From NCBI GenBank assembly GCA_031459855.1, contig JAVKHP010000001.1, positions 2,563,906 to 2,627,905 on the forward strand: a stretch of DNA of 64,000 bases, given 5' to 3'. This DNA is from Armatimonadota bacterium. GTDB lineage: Bacteria; Sysuimicrobiota; Sysuimicrobiia; Sysuimicrobiales; Humicultoraceae. Of the stretch, positions 8,416 through 16,623 are shown in pieces. The notes under the pieces were generated by a model, which saw nothing but the letters and a program-made list of their open reading frames with translations, was not told the DNA's origin and made no database searches. Position numbers and translations under genes: made by a program. Numbering within the stretch: position 1 is the first letter of the stretch; every line of letters starts with the position of its first letter.

Positions 8416-9752
8416 GCGCCCGCGCCGGGCTGCCGGTCGTCGCCATCGTCGGCCGGCCCAACGTCGGGAAGTCCGCGCTGTTCAACCGCCTGATCGGCCG
8501 TCGCGTCGCCATCGTCGAGGACGTCCCGGGCGTCACCCGCGACCGCCTCTACGCGGAGACCGCGTGGCGCGGGCGGCGATTCGTCCTGGTCGATACCGGC
8601 GGGTTGATCTCCGACGCCACCGAGGGGCTCGCGGCCCGCATCCGCGCCCAGGCCACGCGGGCCGCTGCGGAGGCCGACGTGGTGCTTCTCGTGGTCGACG
8701 CCCACGACGGCCTGGTGCCCGAGGACCATGCTGTGGCCGAGGTGGTCCGCCGCGCGGGCGCGCCGGTGCTGGTCGTCGCCAACAAGGTGGACGGTCCCGC
8801 GCGCGACCCTGCGGTCGGCGAGTTCTTCGCCCTGGGGTTTGGGGACCCGCTGCCGGTCTCGGCGCTCCACGGGCGGGGGGTGGGCGACCTGCTGGATGCC
8901 GTGGTGGCGCTGCTCCCGCCGGCGCCCGCCGAGGCGCCCGCGGCCGCGGCGCCGCCGGCGGTGGCCATCGTCGGGCGGCCCAACGTCGGGAAGTCGTCGC
9001 TGGTCAACGCCATCCTGGGTGAGGAACGCGTGGTGGTGGACGCCGCCCCGGGCACCACCCGCGACGCCGTCGACACCGTGCTCGCCCGCGATGGGCAGCG
9101 CCTGGTGCTGATCGACACCGCGGGGTTAAGGCGACCCTCGCGCGTGCACGAGGCGGTCGAGGCGTACGGCGTCGCCCGGACGCGCCGGGCGATCGCGCGG
9201 GCCCAGGTGGCCGTGCTCGTGCTGGATGCCGCCGAGCCCGTGGCAGACCAGGACCAGCACATCGCGCGCCAGATCGCCGAGGCCGGGCGTGGGCTCGTCA
9301 TCGCCCTCAACAAGTGGGACCTGGTGGCGGCGACACCCCGGCGGGACCCCCAGCGCGAACGGGCGGTGCGCCACGCGCTCCGGTTCGTGCCCTACGCGCC
9401 GCTGGTGGTGACCTCGGCCGTGCGCGGCTGGGGTATCGGGACGTTGCTGACCACCGTCGAGCAGGTGGCTGCCGCCTACCGCGCGCGCATTCCCACCGGC
9501 GTGCTGAACCGCATCGTGGGCGAGGCCGTCCGGCGCATGCAGCCGCCGGCCGACGCCGCAGGCCGCCGGCTGCGCATCTACTACGCCACGCAGCCCGAGT
9601 CCGCGCCGCCGCGCATCGTCCTGTTCGTCAACGAGCCCCAGCGGATGTCCGAGGCCTACCTGCGCTACCTCGAGCGCGCGATCCGCCAGGCGTATCCGCT
9701 GCCGGGCGTACCCCTGCACTTCGTCCTGCGGCGGCGCGGGGAGGCCCCGTAG
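8412..9752 (+). CDS. der: Ribosome biogenesis GTPase Der (EngA)
   Basis: Double-GTPase protein required for 50S subunit assembly. Two tandem G domains each carry the P-loop GRPNVGKSA/S, a DxxG in VDTGG or IDTAG, and an NK(W/V)D specificity motif (NKVD, NKWD). A C-terminal KH-like domain ends in PLHFVLRRRG. The GTG start at 8412 overlaps the ispH stop by 4 bases and gives 446 aa, the normal size; the longer open frame upstream only shadows ispH. Confidence 0.96.
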   Translation: MSARAGLPVVAIVGRPNVGKSALFNRLIGRRVAIVEDVPGVTRDRLYAETAWRGRRFVLVDTGGLISDATEGLAARIRAQATRAAAEADVVLLVVDAHDGLVPEDHAVAEVVRRAGAPVLVVANKVDGPARDPAVGEFFALGFGDPLPVSALHGRGVGDLLDAVVALLPPAPAEAPAAAAPPAVAIVGRPNVGKSSLVNAILGEERVVVDAAPGTTRDAVDTVLARDGQRLVLIDTAGLRRPSRVHEAVEAYGVARTRRAIARAQVAVLVLDAAEPVADQDQHIARQIAEAGRGLVIALNKWDLVAATPRRDPQRERAVRHALRFVPYAPLVVTSAVRGWGIGTLLTTVEQVAAAYRARIPTGVLNRIVGEAVRRMQPPADAAGRRLRIYYATQPESAPPRIVLFVNEPQRMSEAYLRYLERAIRQAYPLPGVPLHFVLRRRGEAP

Positions 9753-9846
9753 CCGACGCGCCGGGCGGTGCATCGCCCCTCCCGGCAGGCGGCGAGGAGC
9801 CCGGCGCCCGACGACGAAGGGAACCACCGAGGCGAGATCCCCGGCC

Positions 9847-10650
9847 ATGCCCGAACTGCCCGAGGTCGAAACCGCACGCCGCACGCTCGCCGCGCAGGTG
9901 GTGGGGCGACGCATCGTGGGGGTCGACGTGCGCCGCCCGGTGGCGCTCCGCACCCACCGGCCCGCCGAGGCTGCCCGCCTGCTGGTCGGACGCACGATTC
10001 GCGACGTGCAGCGCCGCGGCAAGGCGCTGCTGGTGACCCTCGACGAGGGCTGGACGCTCGTGTTCCACTACACCCTGTGGGGCGTGGTGGTCGTGCGCCC
10101 CACGCCCGCCAACGATGCCATGACCGCGATGGTCGTGGCGCTCGACGACGGGCGGGTGATCGAGTTCCGCGAGCTGCAGCTCAGCAGCCTGCACCTCGTG
10201 CCCACCGACGACCTCGCCCGCGTGTCGTTCCTGGCCGACCTGGGCGTCGACCCGCTCGATCCGGGGTTGACGTACCGCCGTTTCCGGGAGCTCACGGCGG
10301 GGCGGGGCACCGTGCGCAACCTCCTAACCGACCAGCGGCGCCTGGCCGGCATCGGGAACCTGTGGGTGCAGGAGATCCTGTTCGCCGCCGGCCTGCGCCC
10401 CACACGTACCGCCGCGTCCCTCGACGAGGCTGCCTGGCGGCGGCTCTTTCGGGCGGTGCGGACTGTGCTCGCCCGGGCCGTCCGCGCCGGCGGGGAGCCC
10501 GACTTCGTCGACGCCACGGGCCGAAAGGGCCGCGCGCGCCTGCACGTCTACGGGCGCGGTGGGCAGCCCTGCCGCGTGTGCGGGGCGCGCATCGTCGCCG
10601 CCCGCGCCGCCGGGCGTCCTGCGTTCTACTGTCCGCAGTGCCAGCGATGA
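9847..10650 (+). CDS. mutM: Formamidopyrimidine-DNA glycosylase
   Basis: Excises oxidised purines (8-oxoguanine, FapyG) and nicks the abasic site. The N-terminus MPELPEVETARRTL carries the catalytic Pro2 and Glu3. The RRGKALL segment carries the conserved Lys, and a C-terminal zinc finger CRVCG...YCPQC closes the protein. 267 aa is typical. There is no strong Shine-Dalgarno; the start is fixed by the obligatory Pro2. It follows der by 94 bases. Confidence 0.96.
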   Translation: MPELPEVETARRTLAAQVVGRRIVGVDVRRPVALRTHRPAEAARLLVGRTIRDVQRRGKALLVTLDEGWTLVFHYTLWGVVVVRPTPANDAMTAMVVALDDGRVIEFRELQLSSLHLVPTDDLARVSFLADLGVDPLDPGLTYRRFRELTAGRGTVRNLLTDQRRLAGIGNLWVQEILFAAGLRPTRTAASLDEAAWRRLFRAVRTVLARAVRAGGEPDFVDATGRKGRARLHVYGRGGQPCRVCGARIVAARAAGRPAFYCPQCQR

Positions 10651-10681
10651 GCGCGGACGTGTCCGCCGCCTGTGGCCAGAC

Positions 10682-11038
10682 ATGAGCCCCAAGATGCCCA
10701 CCCCCGTCGAGATCGGCAGCGTGGTCGAGCGGACGTTCCGCGTCGTCTGGTCCGATGGCCACCGCGCCGAGTACACGTGGCGCACCCTGCGAATGCGCTG
10801 CCCCTGCGCGGCGTGCGCAGGCGAGTGGCGCCATCGGCCACCGCCGTTGACCGAGGCCGACGTCCCCGCCGACATCCGCGCCATGAGCGTCTCGAAGGTC
10901 GGCAACTACGCGCTGCGCTTCGTCTGGTCCGACGGCCACGACACCGGGCTGTACACGTATGCGAAGCTGCGGTACGAGCTGTGCGAGTGTGGCGACTGTC
11001 GGGCGGGGCGATCGCATGGGCTCTCGCCTACGCGGTGA
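10682..11038 (+). CDS. DUF971 domain protein (GBBH-like N-terminal domain)
   Basis: Small protein of 118 aa consisting of one DUF971/GBBH-like N-terminal domain: WSDGHRAEYTWRTLRMRCPC near the start and a mirrored WSDGHDTGLYTYAKLR later. The family domain occurs alone in bacteria and at the N-terminus of gamma-butyrobetaine hydroxylase, and is linked to iron-sulfur proteins. Cys pairs CPCAAC and CECGDC are extra and may bind metal. It starts 31 bases after mutM, probably in the same transcript. No enzymatic activity can be assigned. Confidence 0.75.
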   Translation: MSPKMPTPVEIGSVVERTFRVVWSDGHRAEYTWRTLRMRCPCAACAGEWRHRPPPLTEADVPADIRAMSVSKVGNYALRFVWSDGHDTGLYTYAKLRYELCECGDCRAGRSHGLSPTR

Positions 11039-11175
11039 CTGCAGGTGAGGGATGCGAACGCGCGACTGTCCGGCCGTGCGGCCGGGGACGTGGTAGGCTC
11101 TCAGGACCTGTAGGCCACGACCGCCGCGCCCGTAGGCCCCGAGCGGGCGTCTGTGGTATACTCCGCGCAGAGACC

Positions 11176-11253
11176 TCGGGCCGTAGCGCAGCATGGTAGC
11201 GCGCCTGAATGGGGTTCAGGAGGTCGGCGGTTCAAGTCCGCCCGGCCCGACCA
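11176..11253 (+). tRNA. tRNA-Pro (anticodon GGG)
   Basis: The acceptor stem TCGGGCC pairs with GGCCCGA, and CCA is encoded at 11251-11253. The D-arm (GCGCAGCATGGTAGCGC), the anticodon stem CCTGA/TCAGG with loop ATGGGGT (anticodon GGG) and the T-arm GGCGGTTCAAGTCCGCC are all intact. A TATACT -10 box lies at 11157-11162 without a clear -35. Confidence 0.97.
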
Positions 11254-11292
11254 GAGGAAAGCCAGCTCCAGGGTGATGTTCATTTTGAATGA

Positions 11293-11520
11293 TTATTCGG
11301 ATGGAGGCCACCCTTCGCGATCATAGTGGTCGACGTACCACCGGACGTCTGATTTCGGTTGGTGATTAGCTGGCAGGGTGCGAAGGATTCGGGTGGCCAT
11401 GTCTTCTGAGAGGCACCCCTGCTTGAAGCAGCGAAGGATTGCGACGGTGCGCGGATCTTTCCAGAATCCGGCCGGCTTCACTCTTTCGCCGGGCCTCGAC
11501 TGCTCATAAGGCCAGTCCAT
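11293..11520 (-). CDS. Small hypothetical protein, 75 aa
   Basis: Not a family I recognise. The ATG is preceded by a near-perfect AAGGAGGTG Shine-Dalgarno with about 8 bases spacing, which strongly supports translation. The product is soluble and rich in Trp, Pro and charged residues (RWYVDHYDREGWPPSE at the end), with two Cys and no signal peptide or TM segment. It lies just downstream of tRNA-Pro in a stretch less GC-rich than its surroundings, a common spot for acquired DNA, but no integrase or repeat is seen. Confidence 0.65.
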   Translation of the reverse strand: MDWPYEQSRPGERVKPAGFWKDPRTVAILRCFKQGCLSEDMATRILRTLPANHQPKSDVRWYVDHYDREGWPPSE

Positions 11521-12035
11521 TGTCTACACCTCCTTCGTCTCCTGCCCTGCGGGCTACCGTCGGGGCACACCCCCCGGTCCTCACGGTGGGCTCCCAGGAA
11601 CGCCATGACCTCCTGCAGTCGCCAAAGGGCCTTAGAGCGGGCCGTGGCGGCTAGTCGCAACGTTTGGGTCGCTGGTTTCGCACCATCCGGAGAGAAACGT
11701 GGGCACCTCCGCGTCCACCACCATCCGTCACGTGATTGAAGAATGAAGAAGAACACCAACGCTTCCTCCGAACCTCGTTGCGCGTCCTCGACTCCGTCTC
11801 CGCGGGGGGTGCGACGACCATCACCTGCAGCAGATGGACGTCCTCGTGTGAGCCCGTACGTGACGCTGGCCCGCGACCTCCAGCGGGGGCGCACGGCTGA
11901 GGGATCTCGTGCGGGAGGGCCTGCTGGCCTCGGATCTCCGCCGTGCCTGGCTGGACGCGAGCGCCAGGATCTGCGATGGTCCCGTGATCCGCGCGTTGCG
12001 GGCTCGCCTCCCGTCCGGCGTCGCAGGTCTGACAC
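11521..12035. other. Gene-poor stretch, no convincing gene
   Basis: Open frames here on both strands are short and have the Arg/Ser/Pro-rich composition of non-coding GC-rich DNA. A plus-strand frame around 11909-12060 reads like protein (VREGLLASDLRRAWLDASAR) but has no start context and runs into the lacD-like gene. It could be a gene remnant. No RNA gene, terminator or repeat was found. Confidence 0.5.
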
Positions 12036-13040
12036 TCAGTTCACCACCTCCGTCGCCACCGGCAGCCGCCACTCAGCCTCCACCGGCACGGGCGGGACCT
12101 CTGCGAGGGCCTGGTTCAGGGCCCGCAGCACGGACACCCCGTCTGCTTCCAGGGCCTGCCTGACGCGCTCCATGTCGGGATACGCCTGCACCGCCTCCCA
12201 CCACACGGCCCGCCCCGCCAGGTAGCCGCGCGCGCCGGCGGCCAGCGCAGCCCGGAAGGCGGCCACGAACCGATCGCCGGGCATGCCGCCGCTCAGCAGC
12301 ACCCAGGGCGCGGGCAGCAGCCGGGTGATCTCGCGCATGGCCTCGGTGAGGTCGGCCAGGCTGTAGAGCGTGCCACCCCACTCCCGCACGTGTGTTGGAT
12401 CGCCCGGTAGCGCCAGCTTGTACAGGTCGACGCCGTACGTCGGCGCGGCGAAGGTGCGGGCGAGCTCCACCGACAGCTCCGGTAACGCCCGGGCGTACTC
12501 GTCGGCGGCCTGTCCGGGCAACGGGTAGGGAAGGAGCTCGAGCACGAACGGCCGATCGGCGACTCTGCACGCCTCGCCCACCTCGCGCACCAGCGCCTGC
12601 TGCGCGCGGGCCACGTCGGGCGGGGCCGCCGGGTGGGAGAAGACCAGCAGCTTGAGGGCCTCGGCGCCTGCGCGGACTGCCGTAGCGACGCTCCAGTTAG
12701 GGATCAGGCGGCTTCGGCGAAAGCCTGCGGGCGTGGTCTCCACCCGATGGTCCTCCAGCGTCAGCAGCAGGCCGACGCTGCGCGGCAACACGGGGAGCAC
12801 GCGGTGGTAGCCGTAGGTCGGATCGACCAGGAGCCCGGTGACGTGGCCGGCCAGCACCTCGGCCAGCAAGCGCTTGAGGGCTCCCAGGGCGGCCCCGGGG
12901 GCGCCGGCAGCGGCGTCCGCGCCGCGCGTCACCAGGGGGAGCAGTTGCGCCCGCTGGTCGATGGCCAGGATGGCGTAGCGGCCCGCGCCGTCCGAGATGC
13001 GAGCGAGACCGCGGGCCTTGCCTGGTGTCGTGGGTGTCAT
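12036..13040 (-). CDS. Tagatose 1,6-bisphosphate aldolase-like protein (LacD/DeoC fold)
   Basis: Class I aldolase-like TIM barrel of 334 aa. Recognisable parts: ISDGAGRYAILAIDQR near the N-terminus, VDPTYGYHRVLP, KLLVFSHP, VDLYKLALPG (Schiff-base Lys candidate) and VLLSGGM, matching the LacD family. The ATG at 13040 is chosen over the longer frame because GGAGGATCGAC precedes it. It is transcribed divergently from the IclR gene, so the regulator may control it. The actual substrate (tagatose bisphosphate, sulfofructose phosphate or another ketose phosphate) cannot be told from sequence. Confidence 0.8.
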   Translation of the reverse strand: MTPTTPGKARGLARISDGAGRYAILAIDQRAQLLPLVTRGADAAAGAPGAALGALKRLLAEVLAGHVTGLLVDPTYGYHRVLPVLPRSVGLLLTLEDHRVETTPAGFRRSRLIPNWSVATAVRAGAEALKLLVFSHPAAPPDVARAQQALVREVGEACRVADRPFVLELLPYPLPGQAADEYARALPELSVELARTFAAPTYGVDLYKLALPGDPTHVREWGGTLYSLADLTEAMREITRLLPAPWVLLSGGMPGDRFVAAFRAALAAGARGYLAGRAVWWEAVQAYPDMERVRQALEADGVSVLRALNQALAEVPPVPVEAEWRLPVATEVVN

Positions 13041-13152
13041 GTCGATCCTCCGGTGCGGTTCCTCGGAGTTCCTACGCGTCAGGCCGGTTCTACCATAGCG
13101 CGCGCACGACAGCCTGTCACATGCGGGCCACAACGCGTTTGACTTGAAAGAT

Positions 13153-13169
13153 CCACCACCCATTGGTGG
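13153..13169. repeat. Short hairpin-forming inverted repeat
   Basis: CCACCA and TGGTGG, separated by CCCAT, form a perfect 6-bp palindrome upstream of the aldolase gene. It could be an operator or chance; there is no T-run, so it is not a terminator. Confidence 0.35.
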
Positions 13170-13182
13170 GGGCGGGCAGGCG

Positions 13183-13279
13183 CCCTCGAGTCACGGCGGG
13201 AAACGACGCGTACGCCAGGATGCTCCGGAGAGCGATGAGGACGAAGGGAGGTAGCGCCTCGAGTCACAGGGCGGGAAAC
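13183..13279. repeat. Direct repeat pair upstream of IclR gene
   Basis: The segments at 13183-13204 and 13258-13279 share the pattern CCTCGAGTCAC...GGCGGGAAAC with one or two differences, about 75 bases apart. They lie in the divergent intergenic region between the aldolase and the IclR regulator and may be regulator-binding sites or a duplication scar. Confidence 0.5.
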
Positions 13280-13305
13280 AACAAGTGTGCCGGGGGGTGT
13301 CGCTT

Positions 13306-13365
13306 GGCCCCGGGGGGCTTGGTCCCGGGTCGTATGGCCTCGGGTCGTATGACCCCGGGAGGACG
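13306..13365. repeat. Four imperfect 15-bp tandem repeats
   Basis: Units start at 13306, 13321, 13336 and 13351; the two central ones share CGGGTCGTAT and all share a GGxCCCGGG-like core. The array ends a few bases upstream of the -35 box of the predicted IclR promoter. A head-to-tail array in this position suggests regulator binding, but it could be a simple slippage product. Confidence 0.6.
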
Positions 13366-13371
13366 TTGTGG

Positions 13372-13400
13372 TTGCGCGGCGACCCCGGGTCCGCTATGAT
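13372..13400 (+). promoter_or_regulatory. Predicted promoter of the IclR gene
   Basis: TTGCGC at 13372-13377 and TATGAT at 13395-13400 are separated by 17 bases. A start near 13407 gives a ~23-nt leader. A 5-bp inverted repeat TCTCA-N5-TGAGA (13421-13435) spans the GTG start codon and could be an autoregulatory operator. Confidence 0.6.
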
Positions 13401-13429
13401 AGGCCAAAGATTAGACATCATCTCATATC

Positions 13430-14287
13430 GTGAGACACAGGCTTCCATACCAATCCCGCCGGCGCGCTGCCGGGTGGCGCGCCAACGGCACCTCCAGCCT
13501 GGCCAAAGGGCTGGGGCTGCTCGACGCGTTCTCGCTGGAACGCCCCGGATTGACCCTGGCGGAGCTCACCGCCGCCTCGGGGCTGCCCCGCGCCACGGTC
13601 CACCGGCTGCTCAGCGCCCTCCGCGCCCTGGGCTACGTGCACTACGATCCGCCCACGCGGCAGTTCCGCCTGGGCTACAAGTTGCTCGAGCGAGGCTACC
13701 TGGTGGCGGAGCAGATCGAGCTGCGTCCCGTGGCGCGGCCGCACCTGGAACGGCTGCGCGACGAAACCGGGGAGACCGTCTCGCTCCAGGTGGTGGACGG
13801 CGACGAGGGCGTCTACGTCGAGAAGCTCGAGCCCCTTGCGGGATTTCGGCTGTGGACGCGGGTGGGGATGCGCCGGCCCCTCCACGCCGGCTGCTCGATG
13901 AAGGTGCTGCTGGCCCACCTGCCGCCTGAGCGGATCGACGCCATCCTGCAGCGCGGGCTGCCGCGCCTGACGCGGTTGACGATCACCAACCCCGACGCGC
14001 TGCGCCGCGACCTGGCCGCCATCCGGGCGCAGGGCTACAGCGTGACGTTCGGGGAGTCGCACGACGGGGTGCACGGCGTGGCGGCGCCGATCCGCGACCA
14101 CACGGGCCGCGTGGTGGCCAGCGTCAGCGTGCTGGCGCCGGCGGCTCGCATTCCCAAGAGCCGCATCCCCGAGCTCATCGAGAAGGTGACCGACACCGCC
14201 CGGCGGATCTCTCGTGATCTCGGCTACGTAGGCCCTCCAGTCGTGGCTGGCGACGCCGGGAGGAAGGGGCGGGGCACCACACCGTGA
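13430..14287 (+). CDS. IclR family transcriptional regulator
   Basis: DNA-binding regulator of 285 aa. An N-terminal winged helix (about residues 23-80, SLAKGLGLLDAF through PRATVHRLLSALRALGYVHYD) is followed by the IclR effector domain with typical GETVSLQVVDGDEGVYVEKL, HAGCSMKVLLA and GVHGVAAPIRDHTG. The GTG start is supported by the promoter 30 bases upstream although no Shine-Dalgarno is visible. It heads the amidohydrolase/M24/ABC gene set with a 4-base overlap to the next gene, so it is probably the local pathway regulator. Confidence 0.9.
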   Translation: MRHRLPYQSRRRAAGWRANGTSSLAKGLGLLDAFSLERPGLTLAELTAASGLPRATVHRLLSALRALGYVHYDPPTRQFRLGYKLLERGYLVAEQIELRPVARPHLERLRDETGETVSLQVVDGDEGVYVEKLEPLAGFRLWTRVGMRRPLHAGCSMKVLLAHLPPERIDAILQRGLPRLTRLTITNPDALRRDLAAIRAQGYSVTFGESHDGVHGVAAPIRDHTGRVVASVSVLAPAARIPKSRIPELIEKVTDTARRISRDLGYVGPPVVAGDAGRKGRGTTP

Positions 14288-15300
14288 GCGCGCTCGAAGC
14301 CTTCGGGGCCATCGACGTCCACGCGCACCTCGCGCCGCGGGACGCACTGGCGCGCCTGGGGTGGCTGCGGGTCGCCGATGGAGAGACAGCGGTGCGGGTG
14401 GGCGACCGCTGGCACGCCGTGCCCCGCGCGCTCGTGGACCCCGACGCCCTGCTCGAGGACGGTGCCGCGCGCGGGATCGGGGTGCGCGTGGTGAGCCTGC
14501 CGCCCTTCCTCCTGCGGCACGACCTTCCCCCGGACGACGGCGTGGCGTACAGCCGGGCGATGAACGACGGGCTGGCCCTCCTGGCCCGCGGGGCCGGCGG
14601 CCGTCTCCGGGTTCTCGCCACCGTGCCGCTGCAGGATCCCGCGGCCGCCGCCGCTGAGGCGCGGCGCGCGTGCGACGCGCTGGGCTGCGACGGCGTGGCG
14701 ATTGCCGCCAGCGTCGCGGGCCGCGTGGAGCTCGACGATCCGGCCCTCGCGCCGTTCTGGGAGGCCTGCGAGCGGCTGAACGCGCTGGTCTTCCTCCACC
14801 CGCACGACGTCGCCGGCGCCGCCCGCATGCAGCGCTACCACCTGCGCAACCTGGTCGGGAATCCGACCGAGACCGCGCTTGGCGCGGCCCACCTGATCTT
14901 CGGTGGCGTGCTGGCGCGGTATCCGGGGCTGCGCGTGCTGCTGGCGCACGGGGGCGGCGCCCTGCCGTGGCTGCTGGGGCGGCTCGACCGCGGCTTCGCG
15001 GTGCGTCCCGAGTGTTCGGGCGCCGCGGTGCCGCCCAGCCAGCAGGCCCGACGGTTCTTCTACGACACGCTGGTCTTCAGCCCGCCGGCGTTGCGGGCGC
15101 TAGTGGAGTGGGTGGGGCCGGCCCAGGTGGTGCTGGGGACCGACGCCCCGTTCGACATGTCGGATCCGTATCCCGTGACGACGGTCGCGCAGGCGTTGGG
15201 CGACGCCGATGCTCGTCACGCCGTGCTGGCGGGCAACGCCGCCCGGCTGCTGACGTCGGCCCAGGGGGGCGGCCCGCCGCCCCCGGCGCCGTCCGCCTGA
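14284..15300 (+). CDS. Amidohydrolase family 2 protein (ACMSD-like)
   Basis: Metal-dependent TIM-barrel hydrolase or decarboxylase. IDVHAHLAPR provides the first HxH metal pair, VFLHPHDV a further His, and VLGTDAPFDM the conserved late Asp; AHGGGALPWLLGRLDRG is characteristic of amidohydrolase_2/ACMSD-like members. 338 aa is usual. The GTG start overlaps the IclR stop. Members decarboxylate aromatic or heterocyclic acids or hydrolyse lactones; the substrate here is unknown but is presumably the compound handled by this operon. Confidence 0.85.
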   Translation: MSALEAFGAIDVHAHLAPRDALARLGWLRVADGETAVRVGDRWHAVPRALVDPDALLEDGAARGIGVRVVSLPPFLLRHDLPPDDGVAYSRAMNDGLALLARGAGGRLRVLATVPLQDPAAAAAEARRACDALGCDGVAIAASVAGRVELDDPALAPFWEACERLNALVFLHPHDVAGAARMQRYHLRNLVGNPTETALGAAHLIFGGVLARYPGLRVLLAHGGGALPWLLGRLDRGFAVRPECSGAAVPPSQQARRFFYDTLVFSPPALRALVEWVGPAQVVLGTDAPFDMSDPYPVTTVAQALGDADARHAVLAGNAARLLTSAQGGGPPPPAPSA

Positions 15301-15334
15301 GACGACAGGTCGTCGCGACCACAGGGAGGCCACG

Positions 15335-16534
15335 ATGGCAGTCGCCGAACGACCGGCCGCGGACATCTACCCGAAGTTCTCGGCCGCCGAGTACCAGCGC
15401 CGTCACGCCCTGCTGCGCGAGTTGCTGATCGCCAGGGGGTTGGACGGCGCCATCGTGTACGGCGGGTACAAGGACCTCTACCAGGCCAACGCCCGCTGGC
15501 TGACAGGCATGCGCGAGTCGATGCAGTTCTACGCGTTCTTCCCCAGAGACGGCGCGCCGGCGGCCTGGAACTCGCTCTACCCCCACCTGCACGCGGCACG
15601 GCGCATGTCGGCCATCGCCGACACCCAGTGGGGCGGGGCCAGCATCGCCCACACCGTGGCCCGACACATCCGGGCGCTGGGGCTTGCGGCCGGCCGGCTG
15701 GGCCTGGTGGGCGTGCACTCGCGGCGGGGGATCACCCTGCCCATGGACCACTACCTGATCTGGCGCGAGGAGCTGCCCCAGGCCGAGTTCGTGAACATCA
15801 CCCGGGACGTCGAGAACCTCCAGCAGGTCAAGAGCGAGGAGGAGCTGGCCTTCTACCGCCGCGGCGCCGCGTACACCGACTACGCTATGGCCGAACTGAT
15901 CAAGGCCATCCGGCCGGGCGTCACCGAGGTCGCGCTCTACGGGCGTATCCTGTCGGCGGCGTACGAGTGCGGCGGCGACGCCCTGGACGTGGTGCTCATC
16001 GGCAGCACGGCCCAGGACGCGCCCGACATGCCCTACCCACGGCACGTCCCCAGCCAGCGTGCGATCCAGCCGGGGGACGTCGTCCTCAACGAGATCAGCG
16101 TGGGCTACGGGGGCTGCTCCGGGCAGTTGATCGTTCCCATCAGCGTGGGCGCCCCAACGCCCGAGTACCGGGACCTCTACCGGGTGGCCCGCGAGGCGTT
16201 CGAACGGGTCCGGGCGGTGTTGCGGCCCGGCGCGACCCAGGACGACATCCTGGAGGCCGCGCGGCCGATCACCGACGCCGGCCTGGCGGCCGAGGCGCCG
16301 ATCGTCCACGGCTGGCCGAATCCCCCGATGTTCCCCATCCTGCCGGTGGGGAAGCCCGCGGAGACCTACAGCCCGGAGCCCTTCGTGCTGCAGGCCAACC
16401 AGCTCATCATGATCGAACCCAACCCGACCACGCCCGACCTGCGGCGCGGTGTCTTCCTGGGCGCGCTGTGCGTGGTCACGCCCGAGGGGGGCCGCTGCCT
16501 GCAGGAGCACCCGCTCGACTTCGCGGTGGTCTGA
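15335..16534 (+). CDS. M24 (creatinase/Xaa-Pro peptidase) family protein lacking metal ligands
   Basis: Pita-bread fold protein of 399 aa with an N-terminal creatinase-type domain (about 1-165) and a C-terminal M24 domain. By eye alignment, the expected Asp-x10-Asp metal pair is Glu253 and Gln264 (NEISVGYGGCSGQ), His325 and Glu361 remain, and the last metal Glu is Gly376. It is therefore unlikely to be a dimetal aminopeptidase and resembles creatinase, which works without metal. Good Shine-Dalgarno GGGAGG. It sits between an amidohydrolase and an ABC importer, consistent with breakdown of an imported C-N compound. Confidence 0.82.
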   Translation: MAVAERPAADIYPKFSAAEYQRRHALLRELLIARGLDGAIVYGGYKDLYQANARWLTGMRESMQFYAFFPRDGAPAAWNSLYPHLHAARRMSAIADTQWGGASIAHTVARHIRALGLAAGRLGLVGVHSRRGITLPMDHYLIWREELPQAEFVNITRDVENLQQVKSEEELAFYRRGAAYTDYAMAELIKAIRPGVTEVALYGRILSAAYECGGDALDVVLIGSTAQDAPDMPYPRHVPSQRAIQPGDVVLNEISVGYGGCSGQLIVPISVGAPTPEYRDLYRVAREAFERVRAVLRPGATQDDILEAARPITDAGLAAEAPIVHGWPNPPMFPILPVGKPAETYSPEPFVLQANQLIMIEPNPTTPDLRRGVFLGALCVVTPEGGRCLQEHPLDFAVV

Positions 16535-16623
16535 CGCGGGGCACGGGCAGACGGCGCAGGCACGATCTACGTGCGCACGGGATCGACCGAGCAGAATACA
16601 CGACGACCACGGGAGGTGGGAGC

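Noticed and set aside
11909-12163. Plus-strand frame reading VREGLLASDLRRAWLDASAR
   Set aside because: Looks protein-like for ~40 residues but has no start site or Shine-Dalgarno and continues antisense into the aldolase gene; at most a gene remnant.
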